This document shows, one piece after another, positions 1 to 11,261 of a stretch of DNA of 64,000 nucleotides (positions within the stretch are counted from its first letter, which is position 1; every line of letters starts with the position of its first letter). Origin of the DNA: Omphiscola glabra (taxonomy: Eukaryota > Mollusca > Gastropoda > Lymnaeidae); the NCBI GenBank assembly GCA_964017045.1, contig OZ024801.1:28988049-29052048 (forward strand). Reading direction: 5' to 3'. The translations under genes were made by a program, and so were the position numbers. The notes below the pieces were generated by a model. It made no database searches and was not told where the DNA came from. It saw nothing but the letters and a program-made list of their open reading frames with translations.

Positions 1-90
1 AAAAATCAGCGATACAAATTACAAGTAAAAAAAATCAGCGATACAGTGAGACCCCGAAAATTAAACCCACAGTAGACGGGGGATCGCCGC

Positions 91-243
91 ACTTGTACCT
101 ATGTAACACTTGTACCTGTGTAACACTTATACCTGTGTAACACTTGAATGTAACACTTGTACTAGTGTAGCTTCTTGTACCTACGTAACACTTGTACCGG
201 TGTAACACTTGTACCTATGTAACACTTGTACCTGTGTAACATC
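91..243. repeat. 17-bp minisatellite
   Basis: About eight degenerate copies of a 17-bp unit (acttgtacctatgtaac and variants with cctgtg). One copy is shortened and one is rearranged around 150-180. No coding sense is apparent. Confidence 0.9.
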
Positions 244-1245
244 TTATCCACTGTGCACGCTCTGTATCACTTGAAAACGATGTAGTTTTATATAAAGAAA
301 AAAAAATATGTTAAAAGAGTGATTTTTTCTCGCGCTCTAGAACTAGGCTTTGGTGACTTTTCTAGAAGGTATATTACGACTCGTATATTCAAGACCTTCC
401 CCACGGACACAACGAGGCCAGGAGAAACGGTCTTAAATAAAGCAGTCGTTATAATAAAGTGTGGCGATGTTTACGTGTCATGCGCAACAACTGGGGCTTA
501 CAAAAAAATATGTATAAAATTATTTTGTAAATTTTGTTTTGCAATTCATGTTTTGAGTATTTCGTTGAAGATCTGTGCATCGATGCACAATGCATCCAGG
601 AGGTTGAAATGTGATTGTAGTTAAGTCCTATGGCATACGTATTTTACTCAACATATAACATATTACTTATCGATTTTATTCAGAATTCTACATACTTATA
701 AGGCCCTCCCTTACACACACAAACACGGTGATCATATTGGTTAACGCTCATAGTTAAGTAGATCAAAGGTCTGGAATGGCTGCGGTACGAGATTCTATAA
801 CTATCCTGGACAAATTTTTTTAAAGGTCTTTCTTTTACAGCTGGTTCTTCATTCTGCAAGAGCGGCGGTTCTAAAATTCTCTTCGCTAAAATAAAACAGC
901 ACCTACGTGGTGTAAAATGTCATTTATTTCAACCCTTTACCTTGTTTTTTTTTTTTTGGGGGGGGGGGTGTACTGCATAAAAGCGTTTATCATAATTGCC
1001 CCCCCCCCCCCAGACTACTTCACATACGATTTCCTTTAAGTTTATAACGAAATACTCCAAACTGACTGAATATAAGCTCGACATTATTTCAAACACATTA
1101 CATTTATTCATAGATGAATAAATCGTGTCTCTGTACACTGCAATAGAAAATATATTAGCAAAACACTTTAACTTTAACGCAATGTTGTTACTTATTATTT
1201 TTAAATTAAATCACATATAGAGAAGCATCCAAATAAATTGCACAC
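244..1245. other. Non-coding stretch with poly-G/poly-C runs
   Basis: No convincing gene. A 101-codon open frame at 319-624 begins with GTG and shows no family features. A perfect 16-bp palindrome centred on ATCGAT lies at 574-589. A T/G homopolymer pair lies near 943-968 and a poly-C run near 1001-1010. Confidence 0.6.
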
Positions 1246-1330
1246 AGACACTCTCCGGTGCGCAAACACCGCAACACTCTCTGGTGCGCAATCACCACAG
1301 CACTCTCTGGTGCGCAGTCATCACAGCTTT
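1246..1330. repeat. 26-bp minisatellite
   Basis: Just over three copies of a 26-bp unit built on cactctctggtgcgcaatca, each with a few substitutions. Confidence 0.85.
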
Positions 1331-1626
1331 CAGTAATAATGCCCAGCTAATAATTTGGTTGACACGTGCCGCCAACACAGTTCACACCGGGAGAGTCCAA
1401 GTTCCCATCAGGAAAGAGTACACGGTTGCCGTGCTTGACGATCACGGCCGTTAACCCGTTACAAATTCATTAACTCCAGCGTCCATTAGTCGGCTAAACG
1501 ACGAGACTGCCCCCCCCCCCCCCCCCCGGGGTTAGAGTTCCTGATTCAGCTCGATTACTCCCCGTGTCTTATGGAATTTCTCAGAGGAAAAAAAAATGGA
1601 TGCAGTGTGTTACAATTGGTATAAAC

Positions 1627-1836
1627 CAGGCCTGCACAACTCAAAATGTAAGGCGGGCCGTAATACTTTATGAAAAACTTCTGCGGGCCAAAACAAAAAA
1701 AAGGACAGAACTTGTGCGGGCCAAAAGAAAATTTTAGACAATAATAAGAATAAAGAATATTTCTTTCCTTCGCGGGTCGCAAAGTGGGTGCTGGCGGGCC
1801 GTATGCGGTCCGCGGGCCGTATGTTGTGCAGGCCTG
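1627..1836. mobile_element. hAT-type MITE, CAGGCCTGCNCAAC family (OC1-like)
   Basis: The ends are inverted repeats: caggcctgcacaac at the left and gttgtgcaggcctg at the right. GC-rich subterminal blocks (gcgggccgta) flank an AT-rich core. The flanks gtataaac and gtgtagat agree at 5 of 8 positions, consistent with a decayed 8-bp hAT target-site duplication. A second copy at 55579-55757 keeps a perfect duplication, which supports the boundaries. It has no coding capacity, so it is non-autonomous. From memory the ends resemble the OC1 (OposCharlie1) family, which was reported as horizontally transferred between animals; a library search is needed for that name. Confidence 0.8.
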
Positions 1837-2121
1837 GTGTAGATGGTGATAACAATACGTGTGACATTTTCGATATGAAGCTGATACTATTCTAAACTGA
1901 CAAGATTGCAATGTGGACGCTACTGCAATGATAGAACATTCAGTTTGACAGGATGACATAAAATAAAATACAAACGAAAACTACAAGTTTGAAAATGGAG
2001 CAACCTAACATGTATTAGCAGCTAGTAGATTGGACAAAACGAATCGCATCAACTCCCTCAGTTGAAATGGATCATGCAGTCCGATGAAATAAAAAAAAAA
2101 TGGCAGGCGGTCGTCTTAAAT

Positions 2122-2314
2122 CAGTGGTTCTCAACCTTCCTAATGCAGCGACCCTTTTATACAGTTCCTCAGGTCGTGGCGACCCAAACCACAAATTATT
2201 TTCTTTGCTTCTTCAAAACTGTAGTATATGTGTTTTCCGGTGGTCTTAAGCAACCCCTGGTAAAGGGTCGTTCGACCCCAAAAGGGGTCGCGACCCACAA
2301 GTTGAGAACCGCTG
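2122..2314. mobile_element. SPIN-like hAT MITE with perfect 8-bp TSD
   Basis: Terminal inverted repeats are cagtggttctcaacc at the left and gttgagaaccgctg at the right. The next bases inward are the gcgaccc / ggggtcgcgaccc motifs. The element is bracketed by an exact 8-bp direct repeat, TCTTAAAT, at 2114-2121 and 2315-2322, the hallmark of hAT transposition. At 193 bp it has no transposase and is non-autonomous. The end sequence matches my memory of the SPACE INVADERS (SPIN) family. Six further units of the family occur in this window, three of them copies made by the triplication. Confidence 0.9.
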
Positions 2315-2468
2315 TCTTAAATGTTCAATGAGTTTTGTAATCCATGTCCACAGTCAGCACCACTGGCCCGAGGTTCACGTGATGAGATCAACATAATAGT
2401 AAAGAACAATAATAATCTTGGTCTATTTGCTCTTCCTTTACTTCAGGGTCAGCACCTGGCCAGGATTA

Positions 2469-2652
2469 GCGGAAATTTGTTCGAAATAAAATAATGAGGG
2501 GGAAAAAACCCAACAAGAACAAAAAATGTTAATTTAAATTTTCTCCATTTCTCACTCGCACTTTCCTTTCCTTTAATTTTTTTTTTAAAATCATAAATTT
2601 CCCTTTAATTTTTTTTATTTCGAACAAACTTCCTTTCGAACAAATTTCCGTT
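2469..2652. mobile_element. Possible foldback/MITE with cggaaatttgttcgaa arms
   Basis: The arm cggaaatttgttcgaa near 2470 is matched by ttcgaacaaatttccg near 2636-2651, with a partial extra copy of the right arm just inside it. The core is AT-rich and non-coding. The same arm motif recurs near 15476-15560. I cannot fix the true ends or a target duplication, so the superfamily is unknown. Confidence 0.45.
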
Positions 2653-2659
2653 GGAGAAA

Positions 2660-3687
2660 TTACCGGATACGCCTGGGCAGCGAAACCCATCGCTATTATG
2701 CCTTGCATATTAATTTTTCAGCATAACCCGAATAACTGCCCTTCTGTCTGATTATTTCATTTCAGAGAAACAGACCACTCTCCCAATGTAAAGTCCATAA
2801 AGTAATTGCTGTTAGCTCATAAAGGACCATTGCTTACTTTGCAACGCATAAAGTACACTTTATTTTCATCGGGGAACCATTGCCAATAGAGGAAGAAAAA
2901 GTAAAATACCGATCTTTGTATTTATTAAAAAGATCACATCATATATTTATCAGTGACCCCGGCAGGAATCTATGCTTAAAACTTTCTATTTTCTCTGAAA
3001 CCTGACCCCCCCCCCCTTTCCCCGCTTGTGTCGAGAAACAGCTTTTTTATTTCTTTTCAAAAGGACTAGAAATCATGTATTTTTAACACCTGACATTCAG
3101 ACGGGCTCAGTGAATGAGATATCAAGTGAGTTACACGGGGATGTAGAACAGAGATAGGCGAGGGATCTGAAAAGAGTGATTGAAATACCTAACGGGTGCA
3201 CGTACGTAAAGCAGGTTCTCACATCGGCTAGTCACGGAAACTGGATCGAGTTTTGGTTTTTTTGACTCAGTTAATGAAGCTTTTTCTTTTTTTTAAATTA
3301 AATTTTACTTTGTAACACTGTGAACTCTAATCTGATAATATGTTGAATAATAAGCCTAATTTTGTAGAGATAAAAAAAAAAGAAGAAGAAGAAAAAAGAA
3401 AAAGACTAATAGATAGATAATAACGAATATTGACAAAAAAGATAAAATAAGTTGGGAGGGTGAGGTCTTTAAAAAAATACCGTTGGATTAAATTCACTCA
3501 CGCCTGCCCCCCCCCCCCCCCCAAAAAAAAAGTTGCCGTGGGGGGTCGTTGTTGTAAACTAGGGAAATGAGTAGATAAGACTGATGCAAAGTTAAGATAT
3601 GAGCCAAATAAAGTATCAGCTAAAGCAGCTAATCAGACCACTGAGTGAATGATAATAACGGACCTTCAACAAGACGAGTCTCAGTTG
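2660..3687. other. Non-coding stretch
   Basis: No gene seen. Contains poly-C runs near 3006 and 3506-3522 and a purine-rich AAG/GAA tract near 3370-3405. Confidence 0.6.
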
Positions 3688-4402
3688 ACATATATAATAA
3701 TAAATAATAATAATGAAGTTCATTTGAAAAATCACGCTTCATCCCCAAAGGCTCGAAGCGCGGTACAAAAACAAAGCTGGGAGATAATAATTAGCTCGAA
3801 AAGATGGTAGACAACATCACCCCAGCAGGCGTTTCCGAAATAGATGAGTTTTTAAATTTGTTTTGAAGGACTCCAGTGTCTGGCTGTTTCTGAGAGCGTC
3901 AGGAAGGGTGTTCCAAATGGTTGGGCCAGCAAATGCGAACGTGCGCTTTCCGTAAGTCTCAAGGCGAACACGCGGTATCGAGAGTTTGCCACTATCGGAT
4001 GATCGAAGTTGTCTATTGGGTACATAAGGCGTCATGAGCGCTTGGAGATAGGACGGCGCCAGATCATGCAAGCAGCGGTAGCACAGAGTTGCAATTTTGT
4101 ACTCTATGCGAGCGCGGACCGGCAGCCAATGCAGTTCTCTCAGAAGAGTTTTAGCATGGTCGAATTTGCGTTTACGAAGAACAATGCGAGCCGCATTATT
4201 CTGTGCTTTTTGAATTTTATCCAGGGGCGTAGCTGGAAGACCCACCATGAGAGCATTGCAGTAGTCCATGCGTGATAGTACGAATGCAGACATCAGCCTC
4301 TTTGATGCATCCAACGTTAAGAAATGTCTGATATGACTAATTCTACGCAGCTCTAGAAAAATCGCCTTGCAAATCATGTTAATGGGATTTTCCATAGTTA
4401 GT
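3688..4402 (-). mobile_element. 5'-truncated CR1/L2-like non-LTR retrotransposon, 3' end
   Basis: The minus strand has a 192-codon frame (3817-4395). It matches the region downstream of the reverse-transcriptase domain in CR1/L2/jockey-type elements. Diagnostic motifs are LSRMDYCNALMVGLP, LHWLPVRARIEYKIATLCYR, and an end reading WNTLPDALRNSQTLESFK then TNLKTHLFRKRLLG. A short 3' untranslated part follows the stop, containing the characteristic TACCGCGCTTCGAGCC, and the copy ends in an ATT-type microsatellite tail (3688-3712 on the plus strand). A stop codon lies just upstream of the frame, so the endonuclease and most of the polymerase are missing. The frame itself is unbroken over 190 codons, which suggests a fairly young insertion. 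Confidence 0.85.
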
Positions 4403-4849
4403 CAACTATCACTGGAATTAGTAGATATTAGTGAAATTTTAATTGAGGCGAGGCCTAAAGACAGGGTGACTCACTGTCGTATGTGATATGATATTTAACC
4501 TATAAGCATTGGAGAGAGCTATAAGCAGCATACATATCGACACCCAAGGGGCAATAAAAGGATACCTTTTTAAGGGAAACACAAGACCCACAACCGATAG
4601 GCACTCTCTACAATCAACCCCGTCAGTATCTTGCACGTGTTGATCATGACATAGCACTGTTAGGGAAAAGTAGCAAATACATATCAAAAAGCTATATTGA
4701 ATTAGTAGACGCATCACTACAAGCAGGGCTGGAAGTTAACAACCAAATAGAATAATAATTAAAAAATACATGACTATGATAAGAGAAAAACGGACACATG
4801 CAACTATTGAAATAATAGTCCACACTTTTGAAAAAAAGTTAATTAAAAA

Positions 4850-5457
4850 ACCTGGGATCTTTATTTAATGAAAGAAATGAATTACTAACAGAAATAAAAG
4901 AAAGAATATCGGCCGGAAACAGGACATATTTTAGTAGTCATAAAATACTCAAACGTAAAAACATCACAAGAAAAACAAAGAAAACTATATAGAAAACTGT
5001 AATGAGACCAGTTTTAACATGCTCAAGTGAAACTTGGACCCTAACAAAAAACGTCAGATAACCTATTAAACACATGGGAGAGAAAAGGTCTCCGTAAAAT
5101 ATATAGACCAACAAAGGATGAATTTGGATGGAGAATACGAACTAACCAGAAATTGTATATAGTCTATGTCAAGATGCCAACGTAGTAGCAGAAATAAATG
5201 AAAAAAGGTCTATCTACGCTCGGCGGGACACTCAGAGAGAATGCCAAATGACAGAGGAGTGAAGACGGTGCATCACCAAAACCCCAAGAGGAAAACGGCT
5301 CAAAGGCAGACCTAGGCTTAGATGGATGGATGCTTTGGAGAGGGATCTACAGCAGCTGGTGATCCAAGCATGGAAATGAAAAGCATCAGTGAGGTCTGAG
5401 GGGAAGGATGTTGTGAGACAGACCAAAGCCCTACATGCGCTGTAGTGCCACAGGGAT
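4850..5457 (+). mobile_element. RTE-like non-LTR retrotransposon fragment, 3' part
   Basis: Conceptual translation in shifting frames gives AGNRTYFSSHK, MRPVLTCSSETWTLTK, ECQMTEE/RMPNDRGVK-like text, RLKGRPRLRWMDALERDLQQL and finally the ALHAL region before gtgccacaggg. This is the usual C-terminus after the reverse transcriptase of RTE-type elements. Frameshifts and stops show it is dead. Other copies of the same 3' region occur at 14166-14592, 19205-19388, 27760-27925 and, on the minus strand, in each 6.45-kb unit. Confidence 0.8.
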
Positions 5458-6589
5458 GAATATCTAAATTTTAACAGTGAATGTGTTTATTTTTTAAATG
5501 GATTGTGCAGGGAATTACCTTTTGATATAGATTCGATGGTTAAGACAATGGCTTATATGCGTAGCCACGGAATGTTGAGACACTAACTTAATGCAATGCT
5601 CTGAAAGGGGCGTCGGTAACCACTTTTTTTTGCATGTACAATACAAAGCCATCAAATTAGATCATTAAAGGCTGATAGCATATATTCCCATGCAGCTGAA
5701 CAGTAAAATTACTGCTACAATAATAACACATGAAAGCATTTACAGATTAGTCAAAACCACGTCTCGGGGCGATTTTTCGGTGTTGTAATTATATATGATC
5801 TCGTCATTAAAGAAAATACTAGCACGTATTATTTATGTGCCCCATTTATAACACCCTTTTTATTATAATGATAAGCTGAAAAATTATACAAAATTATGAC
5901 ACAAAAGTATGACACAGATGAATGATAACAAAGTATGACACGGACGCATGAGACAAAAGTATGACAAATATGTGTGACAGAATTATGACACAGAAGTATG
6001 ACACAGAAGTATGACACAGATTTACGACACAGATTTATGACACATAGTATAACACATAGTATAACACAGAATATGACAGAATGGTGATGTTTTTGCTGGC
6101 CTGCGGGCTTTGGTGGGGATTGAACTCCAGACCATCAACTTGAGATTTGCTCAGACCAATTGGCTTCTATTAACAAAGAGCAATGGCAGCTATAGCACAT
6201 ACTTCCAGATAGGGCACATAAGTATTAAGATGACATATACTTCCTAAGAGGGCACATGCTGTCCAAGAGGCCCCATATTTCCAAAAAGGCCACATTACTT
6301 CCTAAGAGGCTACATACTTCCAACGAGGGAACAAACTTTCAAAGAGGGCCACACACTTTCAAAGAGGGCACGCACTTCCAAGGAAAGCACCTACAGACAA
6401 AGCGCACATATCTCACAACAGTCCCGATATAAAAACATCTCCAATCACGACGGCGGCACCACACACAATAAACGCTACTATAAACTGCCAAAAATTCGCA
6501 CCGTTAGGTACGCCTATAATACAACAAGGAAAATATGACAAACGTTGCTATTTAATAGCTGCCACCCATATAACAACCTTCATCTAGAA
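5458..6589. repeat. Degenerate short tandem repeats
   Basis: Two low-order arrays. Near 5886-6080, units of 10-13 bp are built on agtatgacacag. Near 6180-6410, a roughly 20-bp unit is built on agagggcacatacttccaa. The rest is AT-rich with no gene. Confidence 0.65.
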
Positions 6590-6747
6590 CAACGGTTCTC
6601 AACCTGTGGGTCACGACCCCTTTGGGGGAAAACACATATACTCTACAGTTATGAAGTAGCAACAAAAATAATTTTGTGGCTGGGGCTCGCCACAACATGA
6701 GAAACTGTATTATTGGGTAGCGGCATTGGGAAGACTGGGAACCACTG
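6590..6747. mobile_element. SPIN-like hAT MITE
   Basis: The left end caacggttctcaacctgtgg and right end gggaaccactg form the family's inverted repeats. Internally it carries the shared gaaaacacatatactctaca and ttatgaagtagcaac blocks. The flanks ATCTAGAA and ATCTAGAG match at 7 of 8 positions, a slightly mutated target duplication. Confidence 0.85.
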
Positions 6748-6759
6748 ATCTAGAGCTCT

Positions 6760-8390
6760 GTAGAAGGTGAATGAAGTCGAAGGTTCATCTGATTCATCCG
6801 GAAAAAGTGTGGGGGGAGGGAGGGTTAATGCCACAAACATATGCCACTTCGTCCATCTGAAAGTCATCTCGTACACACAAGAATCTCAATCGGACAGCCT
6901 CTTAGGACTTCAAACGGGATTAATTGTCTCTTGCCAAAACTCTCTAGCTAATCATAGTACTTATCCGAACAAAACTGAAGACTAAAAATAACATGGGGGG
7001 AAATGTCGAATTATTATAAAAGTTCACATCTTACACTCTTATGTGACTTTTGTTTGAAGTCAACCAGAACTTTCATTATATATATATATATTGTTTTCTT
7101 AACAAAAAGCACTGGCTAAACGTCATTTTTAAAATCTAAATTTAAACTACAATAAACACAAATAAAACCCAGAAAAAAAAAAAAGAAGAAAAAAAAACCA
7201 GTCAGACTTTTAGAATAAGTTAGTCAAATTTAAGCAAAACACTGGGATAAACTATGATGTCTTAACCAGTAATTTGCCTTTTAAAACAATGCCGAATTTT
7301 ATGAGAAAACACATATTGATAAGTTATTACAACTCACCTTCAATATATATATATATCCCCCCCCCCCCTTTTACTTCTGCCCAAATTAACAATATCAGCC
7401 ACACCATCAATCAGTAATCTTACCTAAATGAAATTTTACGATTCTGTATTGAAACTTTTCTTTAACATTTTTACCCCCCCCCCCCCCAATCTCTCTCTCT
7501 CTCTATCCTCCCCCCCCCCCCCCCATCCTTTTACTTCTCCAATTCCTGCGGCAGTTTTGAGTTAACACGCTAACGGGCGGGTAATTACATCTTTGAATCA
7601 AATAATGAACAGACATAAAGCATAAATGAACTAAACGTTTAGAAAATGACTAGGAAAGTGGCTCTTATCAAGGTCAATTATTTCCCGTAACGTCACTTGA
7701 TGGGACAAAGGGGGCAATATTGACTCGGTAATTGTCATTAATTTTTACAGTTTCTCCAACGAAATTGTCACTTTGTTAAAAAAAAAAACCTAAAATTTCC
7801 AAGTCGATACCTCTTGGTGGTATATAATTCCGACGAGATATTTCCACGTCCGCCGAGTGTAAAAGAACGTGAAGACATTATCTAGCACTATTGCAGACTG
7901 CCATGCACGACCACCACATCAGATAATTGGGAGTATCTACGGGTTTTGATGATGCACCATAATTCCTAAGCATAAGTTCCAAAGACATACATTTGAACAA
8001 AAAAATTAATTATGTTACATGTTTAAAACACAGTGTGAAGAAATCGATAGTGTGAAGAAATCGGATTAAATATTATAGTTAGCGTTAACACGTTGTCGGG
8101 AAGTTGGCGAAAAGATTGAGATTGACCACAACAACCTGGCTTATTCATGGCCTATTCAATAACTTACTGGACTCTGTGACTGACATATACTATCTTGCAA
8201 GCAGTTTTCACACAAGCTGTGCTGTTGCTGTTTTAAGGGCATCAATCCTTGATCAATAGTAGCGATACGATCCACTCGTGGACAAAGCACAAGTCAGTCG
8301 CTTTGTAGCTTGCTATCGGTACCGGTACTAGATTTGTGTGTTATAGATTAATTTGGAAAGGTGATTTGTATAACGGGGCATCCAATACCT
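6760..8390. other. Non-coding region upstream of the receptor gene
   Basis: No gene seen. Three poly-C runs (about 7358-7370, 7474-7489 and 7508-7525), a CT microsatellite and TA runs near 7078-7092 and 7340. The last few hundred bases are the likely promoter and 5' leader of the receptor, but I see no clear TATA box. Confidence 0.55.
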
Positions 8391-8394
8391 AAAC

Positions 8395-9609
8395 ATGTCG
8401 CATATGGTAACCCAAGTAAATTATACCACCCTGCCTGGTGCGCCCGGCGTCGTAATCAAATTTGACGTCATCAGCGACGCGCAGTTCAATATCATCCAGT
8501 ACGTCTTCTACCACTTCCTGTGGCCGAGTCTCTCCCTGATTGGATTCGTCTTCAACGTCGTCAACATCACTGTCTTTGTCAAGGTCGGCCTGCACGACTG
8601 CGTCACGGTTTCCTTCTTCATTCTGTCCATCGTGGACGTCTGCTACGTCGTCTGCTCCGGCATTAGCGTCGGCCTGTTCATTTTCGCCAACACGCTCGTA
8701 CTCTACGACAGATCACGTGCGTACGGCGTGTACGCCCTCGGCAGCTACGTCATATCACTGAGTGAGATGTTTTTCAACATTTCGCTGGGCATAACGACCT
8801 ACATAGCCGTGGTCAAATGCTGCTGTGTGGCCCGGCCTTTGACCTTTAAATTTGCGTTCACCGTCCGCCGAACGGTGGCTGGCATTCTTCTCATATTCCT
8901 CGCGGTCGTCGTGACGAACATCCCGAGGTACACCACGTTCGGCATCCGCTGGGCCGTGAATGCCAACACGACGATTCTAGAAATGTGGTTTTCCCCAGAA
9001 TTCAAGTCGACCGACGCGGCACATAAACTACTCAACAGAACTATCTACCCAAATGTTGTGTTGGGTGTCGTCATCATATGCTCTCTCATTCTCGCTAAAG
9101 CCCTCGGGCGGGCCTCGAAATTCCGGAGAGGTGTCACCGAAAGAACACCGAATAACTCCCCGAAGCACCGCAGTTCAGGTTCTTCGCGAATCGCCAAGGA
9201 TTCGGGGCACATCGTCGGGGAAGGAACTGACGACGACAAATCGAGGCTGACGGAGGTCACGGCCGTCCGACCGGTGGAGTTGATGAGCTCTAAAGACCTG
9301 CAGGTGATCAAGGCTGTCACCGTCGTGACCGGGTTTCTCCTCGGCGAGGCTCTCGTCGTGTCGACCATTGCACTCGCCACGCACTTCGTCCAGGGGTTTT
9401 CCCCTTTAGAGCAGTACGAACACCTTCATTCGGCCGTCAGGTTCCTGGAGGTCATCTGTATCCACGTCACGGTCATCGTCAACGTGGGCATATACTTTAA
9501 GTTTAACTCTAGGTTTCGGGCGTTCGTGCAGGCGATGGCGGCCCCGCTGTGTCCAAAACTTGCAAGAGTTGGAGACTCTGGAGGGCCTTTTCAAGCATTG
9601 CAAATGTGA
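8395..9609 (+). CDS. Rhodopsin-like GPCR, orphan/chemosensory type, intronless
   Basis: A 404-residue integral membrane receptor read from one exon, expected in the plasma membrane and signalling through G proteins. Seven hydrophobic segments lie near residues 36-63, 70-98, 111-141, 157-177, 213-238, 303-331 and 345-369. Class A landmarks are visible: N54 in helix 1, LSIVD with D81 in helix 2, the end of helix 3 as VVKCCCVARPL, and NVGIYFKFNSRFR in helix 7. The DRY triad is replaced by V-K-C and NPxxY by N-V-G-I-Y. The usual helix-3/loop-2 cysteine pair is not apparent. N9-Y-T is a possible glycosylation site. The third inner loop (about 240-302) is long and Ser/Arg-rich. The first ATG, preceded by aaac, is the only one that gives an N-terminal tail. 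Codon use is GC-richer than the surroundings, supporting a real gene. It resembles gastropod receptors labelled chemosensory; the ligand is unknown. Confidence 0.88.
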   Translation: MSHMVTQVNYTTLPGAPGVVIKFDVISDAQFNIIQYVFYHFLWPSLSLIGFVFNVVNITVFVKVGLHDCVTVSFFILSIVDVCYVVCSGISVGLFIFANTLVLYDRSRAYGVYALGSYVISLSEMFFNISLGITTYIAVVKCCCVARPLTFKFAFTVRRTVAGILLIFLAVVVTNIPRYTTFGIRWAVNANTTILEMWFSPEFKSTDAAHKLLNRTIYPNVVLGVVIICSLILAKALGRASKFRRGVTERTPNNSPKHRSSGSSRIAKDSGHIVGEGTDDDKSRLTEVTAVRPVELMSSKDLQVIKAVTVVTGFLLGEALVVSTIALATHFVQGFSPLEQYEHLHSAVRFLEVICIHVTVIVNVGIYFKFNSRFRAFVQAMAAPLCPKLARVGDSGGPFQALQM

Positions 9610-9739
9610 CGACAGGCGAAATCAAACATTGCCTGCCTATGAGACAGAATTGGGTCTTCGCTGTTAAACAAGAGCGGGCCAATTTTCATTTAGAAAGTTA
9701 TTTCTTGAACAATGTGGATAGGATGGAATGCGGGTGGTT

Positions 9740-9855
9740 TCTGGAATTTTGTTAGGTTCTGGAATGTGGGTGGGTTTTGAAATGTGGGTAGTTGCTGGAA
9801 ATGTTGGTAGATTCTGGAATGTCAGCAGTTGCTGGAATGTGGTTGTTGCTGGAGT
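9740..9855. repeat. Degenerate G-rich short repeat after the receptor
   Basis: About five imperfect copies of a 22-24-bp unit built on tggaatgtgggtagttgctgg. It lies in the likely 3' untranslated region of the receptor. A weak polyadenylation hexamer, attaaa, occurs near 10017-10022. Confidence 0.7.
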
Positions 9856-10427
9856 TCAAAGCACATCTACATGCCTTTAGTAGGCCACATGACTTATATT
9901 TTAATTACTTTAATACAAGACAATGAGTTGCTGGCGTAATGAGTAAAATTCGAGAGAGAGCTTAGTTTACATATTTAAATATTTTAAACCTTTCACTTAT
10001 GGTACTAAAATTTGAAATTAAAGCACACACAGAAACATGACATACACTTTTGCATTGTTTCTTGTTTTATATACATCAATATACAAGTATATGAACATTA
10101 AAAATTATCATCTTCCCCCTTTCATAATTTCTTACAAATACATTTCGTAAACAGAAACAGGTTCGCGTAGTTAATACATTAAAAACCAAAACGAGAGCGA
10201 GACAAATACTAGTATCCATGATACTATCACTCTGTTATTATACTATACAGTTGCCTTGCATAATATCAAATTCAAATACTTGGCCGTGGCAAAGCCGGCA
10301 ATGAATACACTGCAAATACCATGTGAACCGTTGCATTATCAATTTTAGTGTAAAGATAGGGCATTTATTCCCATTTAAGGAATTCTGGGGAGCCTAGTCA
10401 TATTTTTCAAACTACAACGGGTCGTGG

Positions 10428-11112
10428 AACACTAAACTAGAAGTGATATAACACTAAACTAGAAGTAATAAAACACTGAACTAGAAGTGATATAACACTA
10501 AACTAGAAGTGATATAACACTAAACTAGAAGTGATATAACACTAAACTAGAATTGATATAACACTAAACTAGAAGTGATATAACACTAAACTAGAAGTGA
10601 TATAACACTAAACTAGAATTGATATAACACTAAACTTGAAGTGATATAACACTAAACTAGAAGTGATATAACACTGAACTAGAAGTAATATTACACTGAA
10701 CTAGAAGTGATATAACACTAAACTAGAAGTGATATAACACTAAACTAGAAGTGATATAACACTGAACTAGAAGTAATATTACACTGAACTAGAAGTGATA
10801 TAACACTGAACTAGAAGTGATATAACACTAAACTAGAAGTGATATAACACTGAACTAGAAGTAATATTACACTGAACTAGAAGTGATATAACACTGAACT
10901 AGAAGTAATATTACACTGAACTAGAAGTGATATAACACTGAACTAGAAGTGATATAACACTAAACTAGAAGTGATATAACACTGAACTAGAAGTGATATA
11001 ACACTGAACTAGAAGTGATATAACACTGAACTAGAAGTGATATAACACTAAACTAGAAGTGATATAACACTGAACTAGAAGTGATATAACATTGAACTAG
11101 AAGTGATATAAT
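10428..11112. repeat. 22-bp satellite array, about 31 units
   Basis: Tandem copies of a 22-bp unit, tataacactaaactagaagt plus ga. The variants are mainly taa/tga at one position and gata/aata at another. The array ends in an ATATA run about 75 bp before the tRNA gene. Confidence 0.95.
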
Positions 11113-11189
11113 ATAATATAATTTATTTGCAGCGACTTCATTTGTGACCACTCATCAGAATGTTACAAAATGCCTGCCGTCCTTCAACC

Positions 11190-11261
11190 GGTTCAGTAGT
11201 GTAGTGGTTATCACGCTCGCCTCACACGCGAGAGGTCCTGGGTTCAATCCCAGCTGAACCA
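11190..11261 (+). tRNA. tRNA-Val: tRNA-Val, anticodon CAC
   Basis: A 72-base cloverleaf. The acceptor arms are GGTTCAG and CTGAACC followed by discriminator A. The anticodon stem CTCGC/GCGAG encloses the loop CTCACAC, with anticodon CAC at 11223-11225. The internal Pol III promoter is intact: A box tagtgtagtgg and B box ggttcaatccc. A TTTT terminator follows at about 11263. One oddity: the T stem CTGGG/CCCAG leaves a loop of only six bases (TTCAAT), one fewer than normal. It is therefore either a functional gene with an unusual arm or a slightly damaged copy. Confidence 0.88.

Noticed and set aside
319..624. 101-codon frame near the left edge
   Set aside because: Starts with GTG, which is not a normal eukaryotic start, and shows no domain or codon-use support.
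8389..9603. Six shorter frames overlapping the receptor on both strands
   Set aside because: Shadows of the GC-richer receptor coding sequence; none has membrane segments or motifs of its own.
10428..11112. CRISPR-like array
   Set aside because: Units are directly adjacent without spacers and the sequence is eukaryotic; it is a simple satellite.
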